A stretch of 14,487 nt of DNA, taken from Methanosarcinaceae archaeon (lineage in GTDB: Archaea; Halobacteriota; Methanosarcinia; Methanosarcinales; Methanosarcinaceae). Of this stretch, positions 13,261 through 14,487 are shown piece by piece (positions within the stretch are counted from its first letter, which is position 1; every line of letters begins with the position of its first letter). Position numbers and translations under genes: made by a program. The stretch is from NCBI GenBank assembly GCA_030594665.1, contig JAUVET010000008.1:1-14487 (forward strand), given 5' to 3'. The notes under the pieces were generated by a model. That model did not search any database. It saw only the letters and a program-made list of their open reading frames with translations, and was not told the DNA's origin.

Positions 13261-14372
13261 ACCGAACTATTACAATCACGATCCATGACGTTATTACAAT
13301 AATTACATCTATACTCCCTGATATTTAAGGGCATATCCTGTCGGTTGCCACAAACACAACAATCTTTTGAGGTATATGCTTCGTCAATTTCTATTACTCT
13401 CTTACCTGCTTTTTCTGCCTTGTAGGTTAGAAATTTGGCAAAGCGTCCTATATGTCCGGAGTTATGAGATCCCCGATTCAGACTTCTGTCTCTTTTTCGG
13501 TCACCTTTCTTACTCTTAGCCATCTGCTTGACTGAAAGATCTCCTATGATTATGACATTTGCATCACTTTCTTGAATTATCTTCGTTGTTTTCTTGTGCT
13601 GGTCATCCTTAAGCTGGTTTGCAGATATTCTTTTCATCCGCTTTAAGTTATTGTTCAGCCGTTTCCATCGTTTGCTATTCTTCTTGCAGTGATCCCTTCT
13701 ACTCTGAATTTCCTGTATCTTTGGTTCCCAGTATTTGTCCGGTCTTCGATTCGTCCATTCAAGGAAATTAGCATCAGAATCGACCATTGTTTGTTTGGTC
13801 ACTCCGAGATCTATTGCAAGATACTTGTTATTAGGCTGAAATTTGTTAGGCTGGATTTCGTATGTCATGCTGACGTAGTAATCACCATCGTTGCTGCGGT
13901 ATATGGAAACCTGAACTATTTTATCGAACTCAAATTTTTCCGGTATATCGAACTTAAGTTCAATATCCGATGGATGTTTATGAGAAAAACTAACATATCC
14001 TTTTTCCACCTTGAAACCACTCTGGTTATACACCATTGTAGTAAAGTGATATTTTCCCTTGAATCGTGGAAGTTTTGCTTTTTGGTCCCCATTCTTCCTC
14101 AGTGCAAAGAAGGACTTGTAGTCTGCATTTAGGATTCTCAAAGTATACTGGAGCACTTTTGAGTAGACTTGCCTATATTCAGGATATTTATCTTTGATTG
14201 CAGGGAGGTCATTTTGTTGTTTGATATAACCAACTTTTGCACCATTTTTGAATGCCTCTTTTCGCTCAGCCAATGCAAAGTTGTAGGTAAGTCTGCATTT
14301 TTCGGATAGCTCCCACAGAACCTTTTCTTGCTCTTTGGTAGGAACGATTTTGATTGGCTGAGTAAGTTGCAT
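13140..14372 (-). CDS. tnpB: TnpB, RNA-guided endonuclease of IS605 element
   Basis: A 410-residue TnpB (OrfB), the compact ancestor type of Cas12 nucleases. It uses an RNA from the element's right end to cut DNA beside a target motif, favouring element retention. The helix-turn-helix-type N-terminal domain (1-120) includes KCRLTYNFAL. RuvC-I is YLAIDLGVTKQTMVD with D188, and RuvC-III is MDRDCNSSVNILL with D364. The zinc finger has C338/C339, C341, C356 and C359. At RuvC-II, where the family usually has a glutamate (EDL), the sequence is IIIGDLSVKQM (275-284), so G277 replaces it; E331 in IDEAYTSK may take over. The ATG at 14372 overlaps the tnpA stop. Length and continuity suggest an intact protein. 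Confidence 0.93.
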   Translation of the reverse strand: MQLTQPIKIVPTKEQEKVLWELSEKCRLTYNFALAERKEAFKNGAKVGYIKQQNDLPAIKDKYPEYRQVYSKVLQYTLRILNADYKSFFALRKNGDQKAKLPRFKGKYHFTTMVYNQSGFKVEKGYVSFSHKHPSDIELKFDIPEKFEFDKIVQVSIYRSNDGDYYVSMTYEIQPNKFQPNNKYLAIDLGVTKQTMVDSDANFLEWTNRRPDKYWEPKIQEIQSRRDHCKKNSKRWKRLNNNLKRMKRISANQLKDDQHKKTTKIIQESDANVIIIGDLSVKQMAKSKKGDRKRDRSLNRGSHNSGHIGRFAKFLTYKAEKAGKRVIEIDEAYTSKDCCVCGNRQDMPLNIREYRCNYCNNVMDRDCNSSVNILLRYLKHAALWTGYQQFVGKLRKTGLLIGMVPRTVSI

Positions 14373-14487
14373 TATTCTTTCCCCTGTTCATCGACATACT
14401 TCTTCAAAATATCAAGTGTAACCTGTCCGGTTGTTGCAAGGAAATATGACCTTGACCAAAATGCATCTTTCCATAATTTTTGCTTAA
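14372..14487 (-). CDS. tnpA: TnpA, Y1 transposase of IS605 element (3' end only)
   Basis: The last 37 codons of a Y1 (HUH) single-strand transposase, truncated by the window edge. The residues [20 protein letters not shown] followed by [12 protein letters not shown] match the C-terminus of IS200/IS605 TnpA. The tyrosine in KKYVDEQ, with glutamine four residues on, fits the catalytic Tyr/Gln pair known for IS608 and ISDra2. The stop TAA shares its last base with the tnpB start codon (TAATG), implying translational coupling. The HUH motif lies outside the window. Confidence 0.9.
   Translation of the reverse strand, partial: KQKLWKDAFWSRSYFLATTGQVTLDILKKYVDEQGKE

Larger units (their letters stand above)
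13079..14487 (-). mobile_element. IS200/IS605-family element, left end outside window
   Basis: The order tnpA (Y1 transposase) then tnpB, overlapping at TAATG, then a right-end hairpin, is that of an IS605-type single-strand transposon. The right end is placed at 13079 because the minus strand reads a hairpin followed by GGGTAGTTCAC, a typical terminus of archaeal members of this family. Such elements have no terminal inverted repeats and insert 3' of a short AT-rich target, which here would be at the unseen left end. Both visible genes are intact so far as seen, so the element may be active. Confidence 0.9.

Noticed and set aside
1..14487. tRNA or rRNA genes
   Set aside because: No cloverleaf-like or rRNA-like sequence was recognised on either strand.

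Overview
The window looks like chromosomal DNA of a methanogenic or methane-oxidising archaeon of the Methanosarcinales type. The evidence is a three-gene set for the archaeal mevalonate pathway (UbiD-like decarboxylase plus two-subunit aconitase X), a group II chaperonin with a Gly-Met tail, an Orc1/Cdc6 initiator, archaeal TATA boxes and T-tract ends. No lineage can be proven from the sequence alone.

Layout. 46-5343 (+): a tight same-strand run of UbiD-family decarboxylase, AcnX large subunit, AcnX small subunit (ATGA overlap), a membrane site-2 protease and a MJ_1487-type radical SAM protein. The first three should convert mevalonate 5-phosphate through trans-anhydromevalonate phosphate to isopentenyl phosphate, the precursor of archaeal lipids. 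5379-6686 (-): an AAA_14/DUF4143 ATPase, preceded by a strictly periodic 32-bp tandem repeat array (6699-6946) whose gene-proximal copy has become its likely TATA box. 7019-7696 (-): a YkgJ-type cysteine-cluster protein. 7932-8105 (+): a 57-residue basic protein that is easily missed. 8106-8411: a non-coding stretch with a perfect dyad, a hairpin plus T-tract and the chaperonin promoter. 8412-10073 (+): thermosome subunit with a clear terminator. 10337-11449 (-): Orc1/Cdc6, bracketed by two near-identical long inverted repeats (10146-10217 and 11680-11748) and an AT-rich upstream region rich in small dyads, a candidate replication origin. 11794-13020 (-): a GT-A-type glycosyltransferase. 13079 to the window end (-): an IS200/IS605-family element with tnpB, its right-end hairpin/guide-RNA region and the last 37 codons of tnpA. 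The left end lies outside the window.

The items most worth following up are the inverted repeats around cdc6, the 32-bp array fused to the ATPase promoter, a TnpB that lacks the usual RuvC-II glutamate, and the IS right end abutting the glycosyltransferase promoter. All family assignments are by recognition of motifs in the translations; no database search was run.
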